Shown piece after piece: positions 50,948 through 60,955 of a stretch of DNA of 64,000 nt. Origin of the DNA: an uncultured Porphyromonadaceae bacterium (GTDB taxonomy: Bacteria > Bacteroidota > Bacteroidia > Bacteroidales > Paludibacteraceae); contig CASEAJ010000125.1 in the NCBI GenBank assembly GCA_949285425.1, positions 1 to 64,000 on the forward strand. The letters run 5' to 3'. The position numbers and the translations under genes were made by a program. The notes beneath the pieces were generated by a model. That model was not told the DNA's origin. It worked only from the letters and a program-made list of their open reading frames with translations, and did no database searches. How positions within the stretch are numbered: the first letter of the stretch is position 1; each line of letters begins with the position of its first letter.

Positions 50948-52435
50948 CTATTTGAACAGTTTGATAATGTCGTTTCCGTTGGCGTAAAGAACCAATATGA
51001 AAAGTATGGCAATGCCAATGGTCTGTGCATATTCCATGAATTTTTCATTTGGTTTGCGTCGTGTTATCATTTCGTACAGAACAAATACAGCATGACCTCC
51101 ATCCAAAGCCGGAATAGGCAGGATATTCATAAATGCCAGTATGATGGACAGGAATGCGGTCATGAACCAGAACGTGGTCCAGTCCCATTTGGTGGGGAAA
51201 AGCTGTCCGATGGCAGCAAAACCTCCGAGGCTTTGTGCACCTTCTTTGGTGAACACGAGTCTGAACTGTTTGACATAGCTGGTCAGTGTTTCCCAACCGA
51301 ATTGAATGCCTGCCGGGATGGATTGCAGGAATGTATATTGGATGTGTTCCAAGGGGAAGAATACCATGAAAGGCATGGCACTGACTCCCAGTTTGCCGTC
51401 GTCACCTAAGTCTATTTGTGCACTTAAGGCTTGTCCTTTGCGCATGAAGTCGACGGTTACAGATGTGTTTTTTGACTTTTCAAGTTCGGCGGCGATGTCC
51501 TGGAAAATGAACATGCTTTTTCCGTTTATCCCTATAATGCTGTCGCCCGATTGCATTCCGGCTTTGTAGGCGGGTGTTCCGGCAATCACATCGTACACGA
51601 CAAACGGTTGACGTATAGTGAACAGCGTGTTGTCATTGGCGGCCAGCACTAGCTGTGAAAAGTCTTCGGGTAACACGATTTGTATGGTTTCGTTTTCATG
51701 ACGGACGACGGTAACATTTTGTTTGCCTTCTATCAGTATGCGTTCGATGATGTCTGCACGGTCTTGAACTGCAATTCCATCGATAGCAATGATTTTATCC
51801 CCGTTCCGGAATCCGTTGTTTTGCATAAGTTGTGTGTACTCTAGTCCATATCGGGCATTTTCTATCGGGAAGTATTCTTTTCCGTTGTGGAACAATACAC
51901 CTATATATATGATGATGGCTAAAATGAAGTTGAACAGAACCCCTCCGCAAATGATGGGCAGGCGTTGCCATGTCGGACGGGAACGGTATTCCCAAGGTTG
52001 GGGCTCTTGTGTCAGTTGGGTGCTGTCCATCGATTCGTCAACCATGCCGGCTATTTTACAGTATCCGCCCAATGGAACCCAACCGATTCCCCATTCGGTG
52101 CTTTCGGGGTATTTGCGCCAGTCATCGTCCGGTAATTCATGGAGCGGTATCGGTTCGAACACTGTGTTGCCTTTTGAGTCGGTCACCGTGTCGCCATCCA
52201 TGTCTGTTTTGGGACGTTCGTTTGCCGGGACGTTTTTGGAGAAGAAACGAATCTGCCATTTACCGTTGATTTTCTTGGCTCTTACAATGGAACCTTTCGG
52301 ATTGAAAAACAGGTAGAACTTGTCCACTCTTACCTTGAAAAGGCGTGCAAATAAAAAATGTCCCAATTCGTGTATGAACACTAAAATGGATAGACTGAGA
52401 ATGAGTTGCAATGCTCTTATCAAAAACGTTTCCAT
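50948..52435 (-). CDS. rseP: RIP metalloprotease RseP
   Basis: A 495-residue site-2 protease of the inner membrane. The zinc motif HELGHFLFA (His22, Glu23, His26) lies in the first helix. Two tandem PDZ domains occupy the periplasmic middle, including NNGFRNGDKIIAIDG and KAGMQSGDSIIGING. The third zinc ligand is in NILPIPALDGGH in a C-terminal helix. It cleaves membrane-embedded anti-sigma factors or leftover signal peptides. dxr ends 112 bases upstream on the same strand, a common Bacteroidetes arrangement. Confidence 0.95.
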   Translation of the reverse strand: METFLIRALQLILSLSILVFIHELGHFLFARLFKVRVDKFYLFFNPKGSIVRAKKINGKWQIRFFSKNVPANERPKTDMDGDTVTDSKGNTVFEPIPLHELPDDDWRKYPESTEWGIGWVPLGGYCKIAGMVDESMDSTQLTQEPQPWEYRSRPTWQRLPIICGGVLFNFILAIIIYIGVLFHNGKEYFPIENARYGLEYTQLMQNNGFRNGDKIIAIDGIAVQDRADIIERILIEGKQNVTVVRHENETIQIVLPEDFSQLVLAANDNTLFTIRQPFVVYDVIAGTPAYKAGMQSGDSIIGINGKSMFIFQDIAAELEKSKNTSVTVDFMRKGQALSAQIDLGDDGKLGVSAMPFMVFFPLEHIQYTFLQSIPAGIQFGWETLTSYVKQFRLVFTKEGAQSLGGFAAIGQLFPTKWDWTTFWFMTAFLSIILAFMNILPIPALDGGHAVFVLYEMITRRKPNEKFMEYAQTIGIAILFILVLYANGNDIIKLFK

Positions 52436-52546
52436 AATAAAGTATAAACCCGCTTGCTTTCTGGATTGGACAGAAGTTACGGGGTTGGTTTGTTTCTATT
52501 GTTTTGTTTAACTGTTTGTTTGCTGGAATAAGTATCTTGTTTGTTT

Positions 52547-53710
52547 CTATAATGACAATTTCCTTCTGGTCAGTTCCCGTACTTGCCGGTCGGTTTCTAT
52601 GTAGTCTTCATAAGTGGGGTGCGGTATGAAGTGGGCTTGCTGCATGATATCTTCTATGATATCTGACATTTCGAGAAATCTGATTTTGTCCTGCAGGAAT
52701 GCGGAAACGACAATTTCGTTGGCTGCATTCAATATGCATGGCATGTTTCCGCCTTGCCGCATGGCTTGGTAGGCAAACCCCAAATTACGGAAGCGGTTCA
52801 GGTCGGGCTGTTCGAATGTCAGCTGCGTACAGCTGTTGAAGTCGAAGCGTTTGAACTTGGTTTCTACCCGGTCCGGATAGGTAAAGGCGTAGAGTATGGG
52901 CAACTTCATGTCGGGGACTCCCATTTGGGCCTTGATGGCCCCATCGGCAAACTGCACCATGGAGTGAATGATGGATTGGGGGTGCACAACGACTTCTATC
53001 TGTTCCGGTGAAACACCGAAAAGCCATTGGGCTTCTATGACTTCGAAGCCTTTGTTCATCATGCTGGCCGAATCGATGGTTATTTTGGCACCCATGGTCC
53101 AGTTGGGATGTTTCAATGCTTGTGCTGATGTGACGTTTTTTAATTCGTCCAGACTTTTTGTGCGGAACGGTCCTCCGGAAGCGGTCAGAATGACCTTTTC
53201 AATCGCATTGCCACTCTCCCCGGCCAGACATTGGAATATGGCAGAGTGCTCTGAGTCAACTGGGATGATGGCCGCCTTGTATTGGGCGGCGAGTTTTCCT
53301 ATCAGATCGCCGGCAACGACCAGGGTCTCCTTGTTTGCCAGTGCAATCCGTTTTCCTGCCTGGATGGCTTGGATGGTGGGCTTGAGCCCGGCATATCCGA
53401 CCATGGCGGTCAGCACAATGTCGGCTTCGGCCATGCCTGCCACTTGTGCAATGGCTTCCGTTCCGGCAAACACCTTCATAGGCAGGTCGGCCAATGCAGT
53501 TTTTACCTTTTCGTAATGCAGTTCGTTTGCGATGACTACTATTTCCGGATGAAATCGGCGGGCTTGCTCAATGAGCAGGTCGGCCTGGTTGTTGGCCGTG
53601 AGGGCATATACGTCAAAGCGAGTGGAATGCTGTGCTATGACTTCCAGGGCTTGTGTTCCAATGGAACCGGTGGAACCGAGTATGGTGATTGATTGTTTTC
53701 CTTCGTTCAC
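52547..53710 (-). CDS. dxr: 1-deoxy-D-xylulose-5-phosphate reductoisomerase
   Basis: Dxr (387 residues) makes 2-C-methyl-D-erythritol 4-phosphate, the committed step of the MEP isoprenoid pathway. It has the NADPH-binding GSTGSIGTQAL (12-22), LANKETLVVAGD, the metal-site segment PVDSEHSAIFQCL, TASGGPFR, and HPNWTMGAKITIDSASMMNKGFE. It starts 13 bases after the degenerate M23 gene and is probably in one transcript with it and rseP. Confidence 0.96.
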   Translation of the reverse strand: MNEGKQSITILGSTGSIGTQALEVIAQHSTRFDVYALTANNQADLLIEQARRFHPEIVVIANELHYEKVKTALADLPMKVFAGTEAIAQVAGMAEADIVLTAMVGYAGLKPTIQAIQAGKRIALANKETLVVAGDLIGKLAAQYKAAIIPVDSEHSAIFQCLAGESGNAIEKVILTASGGPFRTKSLDELKNVTSAQALKHPNWTMGAKITIDSASMMNKGFEVIEAQWLFGVSPEQIEVVVHPQSIIHSMVQFADGAIKAQMGVPDMKLPILYAFTYPDRVETKFKRFDFNSCTQLTFEQPDLNRFRNLGFAYQAMRQGGNMPCILNAANEIVVSAFLQDKIRFLEMSDIIEDIMQQAHFIPHPTYEDYIETDRQVRELTRRKLSL

Positions 53711-53723
53711 AGTATGCTGGTTG

Positions 53724-54587
53724 TTAAAAAATAATCATGTATTCAGGATTGACTGCATTGCCGTTGTTCCATAATTCGAATTCGAAGAGTTGGTCTTGCT
53801 CCGATGCATTGCCGGCGATGGCAATATTTTCTCCTGCATGTACTATCTCACCTACCTTTTTCAGCAGGCGGATGTTGTTTTTGTATACGGAAATGTAGTT
53901 ACCTTCATGTTGCACCTGGATAATCCAACCGTTGTTGAAGCTGTAGTCGGCATATATGACTGTGCCGTCGAGTACGCTCAGTACCTTTTCATTGGGGGGA
54001 GTCAGAATGGAAATGCCGTATATCTGCTCAATGGCGTTGAAGTGTTGCTGTATTACCCCATTGACCGGTTTGAACAATACATAGCTGTCGTTTTTAGGAC
54101 GGTAACCTAAACTGGACAGGTTGTACTTTTCTTCTTCTTCAAATTGTTCGATGAATTTCCGTTCGCGTTCGGTCTGTTCTATGCCCGGCTCATCTTTCTT
54201 GTCTATAATGACAATCGAATCCAATGGCTTTATATCGGCCGTGTCCAGATTGCCGGCAATGACATCGCGGATGATGTTCATGTAGGCAATTTGTTTGTCC
54301 ATCTGGCTTTGCAGAGAATCGGCGCGCATCGATTCGGAAATGACGGTTTCCCGGTTGCCTTCGTCTCCATAACCGGGCAGGTAGTAGCGCAGGGGAGTGA
54401 TGAATATGAGGATTGCCAGAATGAAAAAGGTAATCAGTACGAATACACATGCGTATAGAAACAAAGACAGGCGCGACAGGCGCACGTGCCAGGACTCTTC
54501 CAATGTGTTTTCATCGAGTACCGAGACACGGTACTTGAACCGCATCTTGTCAAAAAAAGCCTGGTTGTTTTTTTCTTTTTTCCCCAC
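53724..54587 (-). CDS. M23-like membrane protein lacking zinc ligands
   Basis: A 287-residue protein: cytoplasmic tail, one membrane helix (about 45-67), a linker, and a C-terminal LytM fold. The M23 zinc ligands are missing. Where HxxxD is expected there is IYGISI, and the HxH motif is replaced by LFEFELW. It is therefore probably a non-enzymatic regulator of wall hydrolases, like the degenerate LytM factors EnvC and NlpD. A consensus promoter with −7 at 54612-54619 excludes the ATG at 54614, so I use the GTG at 54587 (coding (M)GKKEKNNQ). Confidence 0.85.
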   Translation of the reverse strand: MGKKEKNNQAFFDKMRFKYRVSVLDENTLEESWHVRLSRLSLFLYACVFVLITFFILAILIFITPLRYYLPGYGDEGNRETVISESMRADSLQSQMDKQIAYMNIIRDVIAGNLDTADIKPLDSIVIIDKKDEPGIEQTERERKFIEQFEEEEKYNLSSLGYRPKNDSYVLFKPVNGVIQQHFNAIEQIYGISILTPPNEKVLSVLDGTVIYADYSFNNGWIIQVQHEGNYISVYKNNIRLLKKVGEIVHAGENIAIAGNASEQDQLFEFELWNNGNAVNPEYMIIF

Positions 54588-54611
54588 GTTACCTTGTTTT
54601 GCGTACGTGTG

Positions 54612-54643
54612 CAAAAGTAGCTAATTTCAGCGGAATGCCCAAA
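54612..54643 (-). promoter_or_regulatory. Consensus promoter of the M23-like/dxr/rseP group
   Basis: TTTG (54640-54643), exactly 20 bp, then TACTTTTG (54612-54619) on the minus strand match the Bacteroides consensus fully. The −33 element lies at the edge of the V-ATPase terminator. Transcription would start near 54605. Confidence 0.75.
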
Positions 54644-54682
54644 AAAGAAAGCCCGAACGCCAATGAAACGTCCGGGCTTTTT
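54641..54682 (-). terminator. Terminator of the V-ATPase operon
   Basis: AAAGCCCG (54648-54655) pairs with CGGGCTTT (54673-54680), with an inner ACG/CGT pairing. On the minus strand it is followed by CTTTTTT. It lies 20 bases after the subunit K stop. Confidence 0.85.
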
Positions 54683-54701
54683 AGAAAATTTAGTGCTTGA
54701 A

Positions 54702-55163
<462 letters not shown>

Positions 55164-55275
55164 TTAAATTGTTTGTTATTTGTTTTTGTTTATTTGTTTT
55201 TCTTTTGATTGATTGTTTATGTCGGGCGAAAAAATCATTCGTCCCTACATGTCTACTAGTCACTTGTCACTACCG

Positions 55276-57120
55276 TTACAGTACTTTTGTCTCTTCTTTA
55301 TACGGGGCAAAAGGTTTGTATTTTTTGCCGTTTCCTTCGAATCCTGCGTTTTTGTAGAATTCGACAAAGGTCAGACGCATCGGGTGTACGAAAGCACCCA
55401 GTACGGCGATGAAAATGTTGATGGAGTGGCCGAACAACAGAATGACTACCGTGACCAGCTGGCTTACTACCGGAATGCCAATGCCTCCGCCCATGTCAAG
55501 GGCGAGGTCGTTGAACACCAATCCCATTACCCCGCCTGAAAGGCCGAGTGCAAACAGACGGATGTACGACAGTATGTCGCCCAGCAAACCGGTGACCATG
55601 TTATAGGTTCCCCACAGTCCCGAACCGATATTGATGATAGGGTTACGTTTCACATCGTTGAGTAGTAGGATGCAGAGACCTCCCAAACCTCCGAACACGA
55701 TATACAGCCATTGTGCCGTTTCAGCTGAAATGAGCTGGAAGGTAGACAAGGCCAATGTGCCTCCACAGCCCATGAGCACGAACAGCCAGCCGAGGGTGGA
55801 AAGTGAAGCAAGAAAGCCGAAGCGTTGTACTTCGCCCACCCATTTGATGACCATGCCGAACAGTATTTGTATTACGCCAAGAATGAGGGCATTGTAGAAC
55901 AGCTGGTCGGAGTTGAGCATGACCACCTTGAACTTTTGTATCCACGGGGCGGTCGATTCGAGCAGCGGAATGCCGAAACAGGTGCCGCTGACAATTCCCA
56001 TGACAATGGCTCCACCTCCCAGTACGGCAATCAGGCTCATGACCGATTTCATGACCGGATTGGCCACTTTCTTGCGGGCAACCAAGCCTAATATAAGAAA
56101 CAGCAGTCCGTAGCCGGCATCACCCAGGCACAGTCCGAAGAACAGTACATAGAACGGTGCGAAGAAGGCGGTGAGGTCGCGTTCCCAGTAGTTGGGCAGG
56201 TCATACAACTCGCCGATAAACTCGAACATGCGTGCAAACTTGTTGTTCTTCAGTTTTATTGGCACCCGTTCGCCTGCTTGGGGATCACTGGTTTCGTAAT
56301 AGATGTCGGTCGCATCAAGATAGGCTTTCAAAGGTGCTTCGGCTTCTTCCGGAGTCCAGCCTTCGAGCAACATGACCTTGTTGTCGGCTTCGGCGTTTGT
56401 GTTGAGCAGCACTTTTTCAAATGCGATACCGGTTTGTATGTCGGCTTCGGCAGCTTTCAGTGTGTTGTAGTCGTTGACCGACAGACGTTCTATTTCGGCC
56501 AGGTTGGAGGCCATGTCGTCACGTAGGCGCACCAGTTCGGCATCAAGTTCTTCTGCCGTTTGGTCGGACAGCGTGATGTAGTCGGCATCGATTTCAACCT
56601 TTTCGTCCGGCCGTGTCACCGTGACAAAATAGAGCGTACTGCCTTGCCGGTCTATTTCGAATGCGTTGTATGTCACTTCCCATTCCTGGTCGAATTTGCG
56701 TGTCGGACAGCTGAAGAAGTTCAGCACCCAACCGGCAGCTTTCAGCTCGGCCAGACGTTGGTGGCTGAAGCGTCCCCACACTTCCATGCGGTCGCGTTCT
56801 TTTTCGGTCTGCAACCTTTTTTGCAGCAGGGCATCTTTCCGGCTTAACACCCGTTCCACTTCTTCCAGCACATCGAGCCCTTTGCGCGAGAGGTCGGCCG
56901 GTGCAAGTTCTGCACCTTTCGGGCGGTAGCGTTCCAGCTGTTTCAAGGCGTTTTTCACTCGCGAGGCATTGTGCATTTTGTCGCGTAACGCATCGTTTTC
57001 TGCAATGCCTTCCGGTTTTTCAATGATGTGCAACACACCTATGTCCTTGATTTTTTCAAGAAACTCCAGGTATTGTCTGTGATACACCAGGAAGGTGTAT
57101 TTTTTCATTTTGACTATCAT
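55276..57120 (-). CDS. ntpI: V-type ATP synthase subunit I (stator a-subunit)
   Basis: The 614-residue subunit has a cytoplasmic coiled-coil half (1-330) and a membrane half with about seven to eight helices, including FFAPFYVLFFGLCLGDAGYGLLF and the conserved SYIRLFALGLSGG with the channel arginine. It forms the ion half-channels next to the K ring. Its ATG overlaps the subunit D stop by four bases (ATGA), so translation is probably coupled. Confidence 0.94.
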   Translation of the reverse strand: MIVKMKKYTFLVYHRQYLEFLEKIKDIGVLHIIEKPEGIAENDALRDKMHNASRVKNALKQLERYRPKGAELAPADLSRKGLDVLEEVERVLSRKDALLQKRLQTEKERDRMEVWGRFSHQRLAELKAAGWVLNFFSCPTRKFDQEWEVTYNAFEIDRQGSTLYFVTVTRPDEKVEIDADYITLSDQTAEELDAELVRLRDDMASNLAEIERLSVNDYNTLKAAEADIQTGIAFEKVLLNTNAEADNKVMLLEGWTPEEAEAPLKAYLDATDIYYETSDPQAGERVPIKLKNNKFARMFEFIGELYDLPNYWERDLTAFFAPFYVLFFGLCLGDAGYGLLFLILGLVARKKVANPVMKSVMSLIAVLGGGAIVMGIVSGTCFGIPLLESTAPWIQKFKVVMLNSDQLFYNALILGVIQILFGMVIKWVGEVQRFGFLASLSTLGWLFVLMGCGGTLALSTFQLISAETAQWLYIVFGGLGGLCILLLNDVKRNPIINIGSGLWGTYNMVTGLLGDILSYIRLFALGLSGGVMGLVFNDLALDMGGGIGIPVVSQLVTVVILLFGHSINIFIAVLGAFVHPMRLTFVEFYKNAGFEGNGKKYKPFAPYKEETKVL

Positions 57121-57719
57121 GCTTCTGCCTCCATTCTTTCTTTTCGCGATTTGACTATCTTCTGCGACGATTTGGAAAGGTTCTCTTCGTCTTCCATGAA
57201 GCGCTTTATCTTGCGGATAGCATCTTCGTAGCCGGGAATCTGTACTTTCTCAAAAAGGTTGACTTTCTGGGTCGTCTTTTTGCGGGCATATTCCAGCAGG
57301 TCCAGTTTGCGGGCATAAAATTCACGTTCTATACCCACCTGGGCCAGGTCTTTCAGTTGGGTCAGTCCGTCGGCAAACCAGGCCGGCGAGTTGAACAGGC
57401 TGAATGGTTTCGTGTCGTACACCACTTCTTCCAGCACAGGGATGCGTACGCCGGCTATTTTCCTGACGTTCATTTTCACGTCTTTCACCTGCAGGAGCGA
57501 GGTGTCGAACTCACCCCACAGAGCCAGCATTTTGTCGTATGAAGCAATGCGCCGTTCCAGTTCCTCCTCCAGCTTCTTGATGTCGTCTTTGGCTTTCTTC
57601 ACCTCCAGGCGCAGGGCGCTCTCCTTGTTTTTTATGGTCGGCAAGGTGCGCACGCGCATCTTGAGGTTTTTCTCCAAAAGCTGCAACGAGGTCTTGTTAT
57701 ATTGAAATTGTATTGCCAT
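57117..57719 (-). CDS. atpD: V-type ATP synthase subunit D (central stalk)
   Basis: A 200-residue, mostly helical protein forming the rotating central stalk that joins the A3B3 head to the K ring. It has family-typical long helices at both ends (NKTSLQLLEKNLKMRVRTLPTIKNKESALRLE at the start, KVNLFEKVQIPGYEDAIRKIKRFMEDEE near the end) and normal length. It overlaps subunit I by four bases and follows subunit B after 85 bases of simple repeats. Confidence 0.93.
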   Translation of the reverse strand: MAIQFQYNKTSLQLLEKNLKMRVRTLPTIKNKESALRLEVKKAKDDIKKLEEELERRIASYDKMLALWGEFDTSLLQVKDVKMNVRKIAGVRIPVLEEVVYDTKPFSLFNSPAWFADGLTQLKDLAQVGIEREFYARKLDLLEYARKKTTQKVNLFEKVQIPGYEDAIRKIKRFMEDEENLSKSSQKIVKSRKERMEAEA

Positions 57720-57726
57720 AGTTTTT

Positions 57727-57808
57727 CAATTAACAGTTAACAATGAACAATGAAACATTTATCGTGTCAGATTGGGAAATTGTTCATTGTTCACTGTTCA
57801 TTGTTCAT
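57727..57808. repeat. CAATGAACAATG-type simple repeat within the V-ATPase operon
   Basis: CAATGAACAATGAAAC (57741-57756) and TGTTCATTGTTCACTGTTCA plus TTGTTCAT (57781-57808) form an imperfect inverted repeat of an 8-9-bp motif between subunits B and D. Similar motifs occur near 30863-30890. Confidence 0.65.
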
Positions 57809-59124
57809 TTCTTCCAATATTTGTCCACCAGTTCCTGTTTGATGTTCACTTCCGATGGTTTGAAGTGTTCGGCAAACAAGGTCCATGCCGTGTCGAGCAT
57901 GGCGGTGGTGTCGATGTTGACATCGATGGCCAGCAGTTTGTCCGAGTATTCCTTGGCGAATGCCAGCGTGCGTTCGTCGTAGTCGGTCAGGTCGAAACCG
58001 TTTTCCAGCTTCGTCTTGGCGTTGGCGGCATCCGAATACAGACGTACGGCGGCGTTCATCACCTGCGGATGGTCTTCGCGGGTCTTCTTGCCGGTAACCA
58101 GCTGTTTCAAGCGCGACAGCGAACGGAACGGGTCAACAATGACCTTACCTATGTCCGAGTCACGGCGCAGGAAGAGCTGCCCTTCGGTGATGTATCCGGT
58201 GTTGTCAGGAATGGAGTGGGTAATGTCGCCACCCGAAAGTGTGGTCACTGCTATGATGGTGATAGAACCTCCTTCGGGGAACTGCACCGCTTTTTCGTAT
58301 ATCTTTGCCAGGTCCGAATAGAGCGAACCGGGCATGGAGTCCTTCGACGGAATCTGGTCCATACGGTTCGACACAATGGCGAGCGCATCGGCATATGAGG
58401 TCATGTCGGTGAGCAGCACCAGTACCTTTTCGTTTTTGTCCACGGCGAAATATTCGGCGGCGGTCAGTGCCATGTCGGGAATCAGAAGACGTTCCACCGG
58501 CGGATTTTCCGTGGTGTTTACAAAGCTGACGATGCGGTCGAGCACTCCCGCGTTGCTGAACACGTTTTTGAAGTACAGGTAGTCATCGTTTGTCAGTCCC
58601 ATGCCACCCAGCACAATCTTGTCGGCTTTCGCACGCAGTGCCACGCTGGCCATCACCTGGTTGTAGGGTTGGTCAGGGTCGGCAAAGAACGGTATTTTCT
58701 GTCCCGACACCAGTGTGTTGTTCAAGTCGATACCGGCAATACCCGTAGCAATCAGTTCCGAAGGCTGTTTGCGGCGTACCGGGTTGACCGATGGTCCCCC
58801 GATTTCGCGTTCTTCGCCTTCCACTTCCGGTCCGCCGTCAATAGGGTTTCCGTATGAGTTGAAGAAACGCCCGGCCAGCTGTTCGCTCACTTTCAGTGAC
58901 GGGGCTTTGCCGAGGAAAATGACTTCCGCATTGGTCGGAATACCTTCGGTACCGCCGAATACCTGCAGGGTCACTTCATCGCCCATGATTTTAACTACTT
59001 GCGCCAAAGCTCCGTTTACGGTGGCCAGTTCATCGTTTCCGATGCCGGTAGCACGCAGCGAGCAGGTCGCCTTGTTTATTTGGGTTATTTGGGTGTATAT
59101 TTTTTGAAATGCTTTTGTTGCCAT
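57805..59124 (-). CDS. atpB: V-type ATP synthase subunit B (non-catalytic)
   Basis: A 439-residue nucleotide-site-bearing but non-catalytic head subunit. The family core is visible at LAGRFFNSYGNPIDGGPE, GIDLNNTLVSGQKIPFF (in place of a functional P-loop), VLVLLTDMTSYADALAIVSNR and the arginine region YSDLAKIYEKA. Length is normal. It is encoded 42 bases downstream of subunit A. Confidence 0.95.
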   Translation of the reverse strand: MATKAFQKIYTQITQINKATCSLRATGIGNDELATVNGALAQVVKIMGDEVTLQVFGGTEGIPTNAEVIFLGKAPSLKVSEQLAGRFFNSYGNPIDGGPEVEGEEREIGGPSVNPVRRKQPSELIATGIAGIDLNNTLVSGQKIPFFADPDQPYNQVMASVALRAKADKIVLGGMGLTNDDYLYFKNVFSNAGVLDRIVSFVNTTENPPVERLLIPDMALTAAEYFAVDKNEKVLVLLTDMTSYADALAIVSNRMDQIPSKDSMPGSLYSDLAKIYEKAVQFPEGGSITIIAVTTLSGGDITHSIPDNTGYITEGQLFLRRDSDIGKVIVDPFRSLSRLKQLVTGKKTREDHPQVMNAAVRLYSDAANAKTKLENGFDLTDYDERTLAFAKEYSDKLLAIDVNIDTTAMLDTAWTLFAEHFKPSEVNIKQELVDKYWKK

Positions 59125-59166
59125 AATCTTTTCCTCAATATTTGCCGGCTTGTTCCGGCGTTGCTT

Positions 59167-60921
59167 TTATTTGCGTCTTTCGGCCAATATGTTGTCCAGT
59201 TCTTTGCGGTATCCTTCGAATTTTTCCGAATGGAATTCCGAGTAGTTCATCTGTTTGCAAATGTTGATGATACGTTTGAAGTATTCCATGACTTCCACAA
59301 AGCCGTTGAATTCGAACGTCGAATTGCAAATGTCCATGACCAGGTCGAGGATGTATTGCTGGCGTTCCATGGGGGTTACGGAGTCGATGGGGTCGAACGC
59401 ATCCTGCTGCAGGATGACGAAGTCGATTACTTCCGATTTCCAGAATGTGACATGATATTCTACCGGCACGCCATCGTCACCCAGAATGTTGATTTGTTCC
59501 TGCACTTCCTTGCCGCGTTGCAACATGGTTTTCATGTCGTTCACCTTGCGGGTCCAGTCGGGCGATATGCGTTCGGAAATGTATTCTTCGAATTCGGGAT
59601 ATTCAATGTATTTCGAGTAGCTGTCAATCGGGTTGACGGCCGGATAGCGTTTGCTGTCGGCGCGTGCCTGTTCCAGTGCGAAGAAGCAGCGGGCCACTTT
59701 TTTTGTTCCTTCTGTTACCGGCTCCTTCAAGTTACCTCCGGCAGGCGACACGGTACCGATGAAGGTGATGGAGCCGGTCTTGCCGTTCTTCAGGTAGACG
59801 AATCCCGCACGGCTGTAGAAGTTGCCGATGGTGGCCGAAAGGTCCATTGGGAATGCATCCTGTCCCGGAAGTTCCTCCATGCGGTTACTCATTTCGCGAA
59901 GGGCCTGTGCCCAGCGTGAGGTCGAGTCGGCCATAAGCAGTACCTTCAATCCCATGGCACGGTAGTATTCGGCTATGGTCATGGCCGTGTATACCGATGC
60001 TTCGCGCGAAGCTACCGGCATGCTCGAGGTGTTGGCAATGATAATGGTACGTTCCATGAGGTTGTGCCCGGTGTGCGGGTCAATCAGTTCGGGGAATTCC
60101 ACAAACAGTTCCACCACTTCGTTGGCACGTTCGCCACAGGCTGCCATGATGACGATGTCGGCTTCCGCCTGTTTGGAGATGGCGTGCTGCAACACGGTTT
60201 TTCCGGTACCGAACGGACCGGGGATGAAACCCGTACCGCCTTCGGCTATCGGGTTGGCCGTGTCGATGGTGCGTACGCCCGTTTCCAGCAGTTTGAACGG
60301 ACGGGGCTTTTCCACGTGCACGTTAATCGGTTTCTTGACCGGCCATTTCTGTATCATGTTCACCTCAATGTCTTTGCCGTCGGCATCGGTGAGCACGGCC
60401 ACCGTGTCCATGATGGTGTATTCGCCGGCGGGAACCACGCTTTTCACCGTATATTCGCCTTTGAAGGTGAAGGGTACCATGATTTTGTGCGGCTGGGCGT
60501 TTTCATCCACTTCGCCGAGCCATGAGGCTGCTTCCACCCGGTCGCCCGGCTGGGCAAGCGGGGTGAACTTCCATTTCTTTTCCTTGTCGAGCGGGAAGTT
60601 GTATTCCCCGCGTTTCAGAAACACTCCGGTGAGACGGTTCAGGTCGTTCTGCAATCCGTCGAAGTTGCACGACAGCAGTCCCGGACCCAGTGTCACTTCG
60701 AGCATGTGTCCCATGAACTCCACATCGTTGCCTACTTTCAGTCCGCGTGTGCTTTCGAACACCTGCACGGATACGTTGTTGCCTGTGACCTTCAACACTT
60801 CGGCCATCAGGCGCACACCGTTCAGGTCGATGTAACAAATCTCGTTTTGAGCTACGGGACCATCCGCTTCCACTGTCACGAGGTTGGATATAATCCCTTT
60901 TACTTTTCCTTTTGTTGACAT
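59167..60921 (-). CDS. atpA: V-type ATP synthase subunit A (catalytic)
   Basis: The 584-residue catalytic head subunit has the P-loop GPFGTGKTVLQ (about 235-245), the catalytic glutamate region ACGERANEVVEL, LLMADSTSRWAQALREMSNRMEELPGQDAFP, and a C-terminal helical domain. It hydrolyses or makes ATP at the A/B interface. The order E, DUF2764, small protein, A, B, D, I, K lacks obvious F and G genes, as in other Bacteroidetes V-ATPase operons. Confidence 0.97.
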   Translation of the reverse strand: MSTKGKVKGIISNLVTVEADGPVAQNEICYIDLNGVRLMAEVLKVTGNNVSVQVFESTRGLKVGNDVEFMGHMLEVTLGPGLLSCNFDGLQNDLNRLTGVFLKRGEYNFPLDKEKKWKFTPLAQPGDRVEAASWLGEVDENAQPHKIMVPFTFKGEYTVKSVVPAGEYTIMDTVAVLTDADGKDIEVNMIQKWPVKKPINVHVEKPRPFKLLETGVRTIDTANPIAEGGTGFIPGPFGTGKTVLQHAISKQAEADIVIMAACGERANEVVELFVEFPELIDPHTGHNLMERTIIIANTSSMPVASREASVYTAMTIAEYYRAMGLKVLLMADSTSRWAQALREMSNRMEELPGQDAFPMDLSATIGNFYSRAGFVYLKNGKTGSITFIGTVSPAGGNLKEPVTEGTKKVARCFFALEQARADSKRYPAVNPIDSYSKYIEYPEFEEYISERISPDWTRKVNDMKTMLQRGKEVQEQINILGDDGVPVEYHVTFWKSEVIDFVILQQDAFDPIDSVTPMERQQYILDLVMDICNSTFEFNGFVEVMEYFKRIINICKQMNYSEFHSEKFEGYRKELDNILAERRK

Positions 60922-60955
60922 ATCGTTATGTTGTTCTTGTTATTTCTGTACTTTA

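Noticed and set aside
54588-54614. ATG at 54614 as start of the M23-like protein
   Set aside because: It lies inside the −7 element of a consensus promoter, so it cannot be on the transcript made from it.
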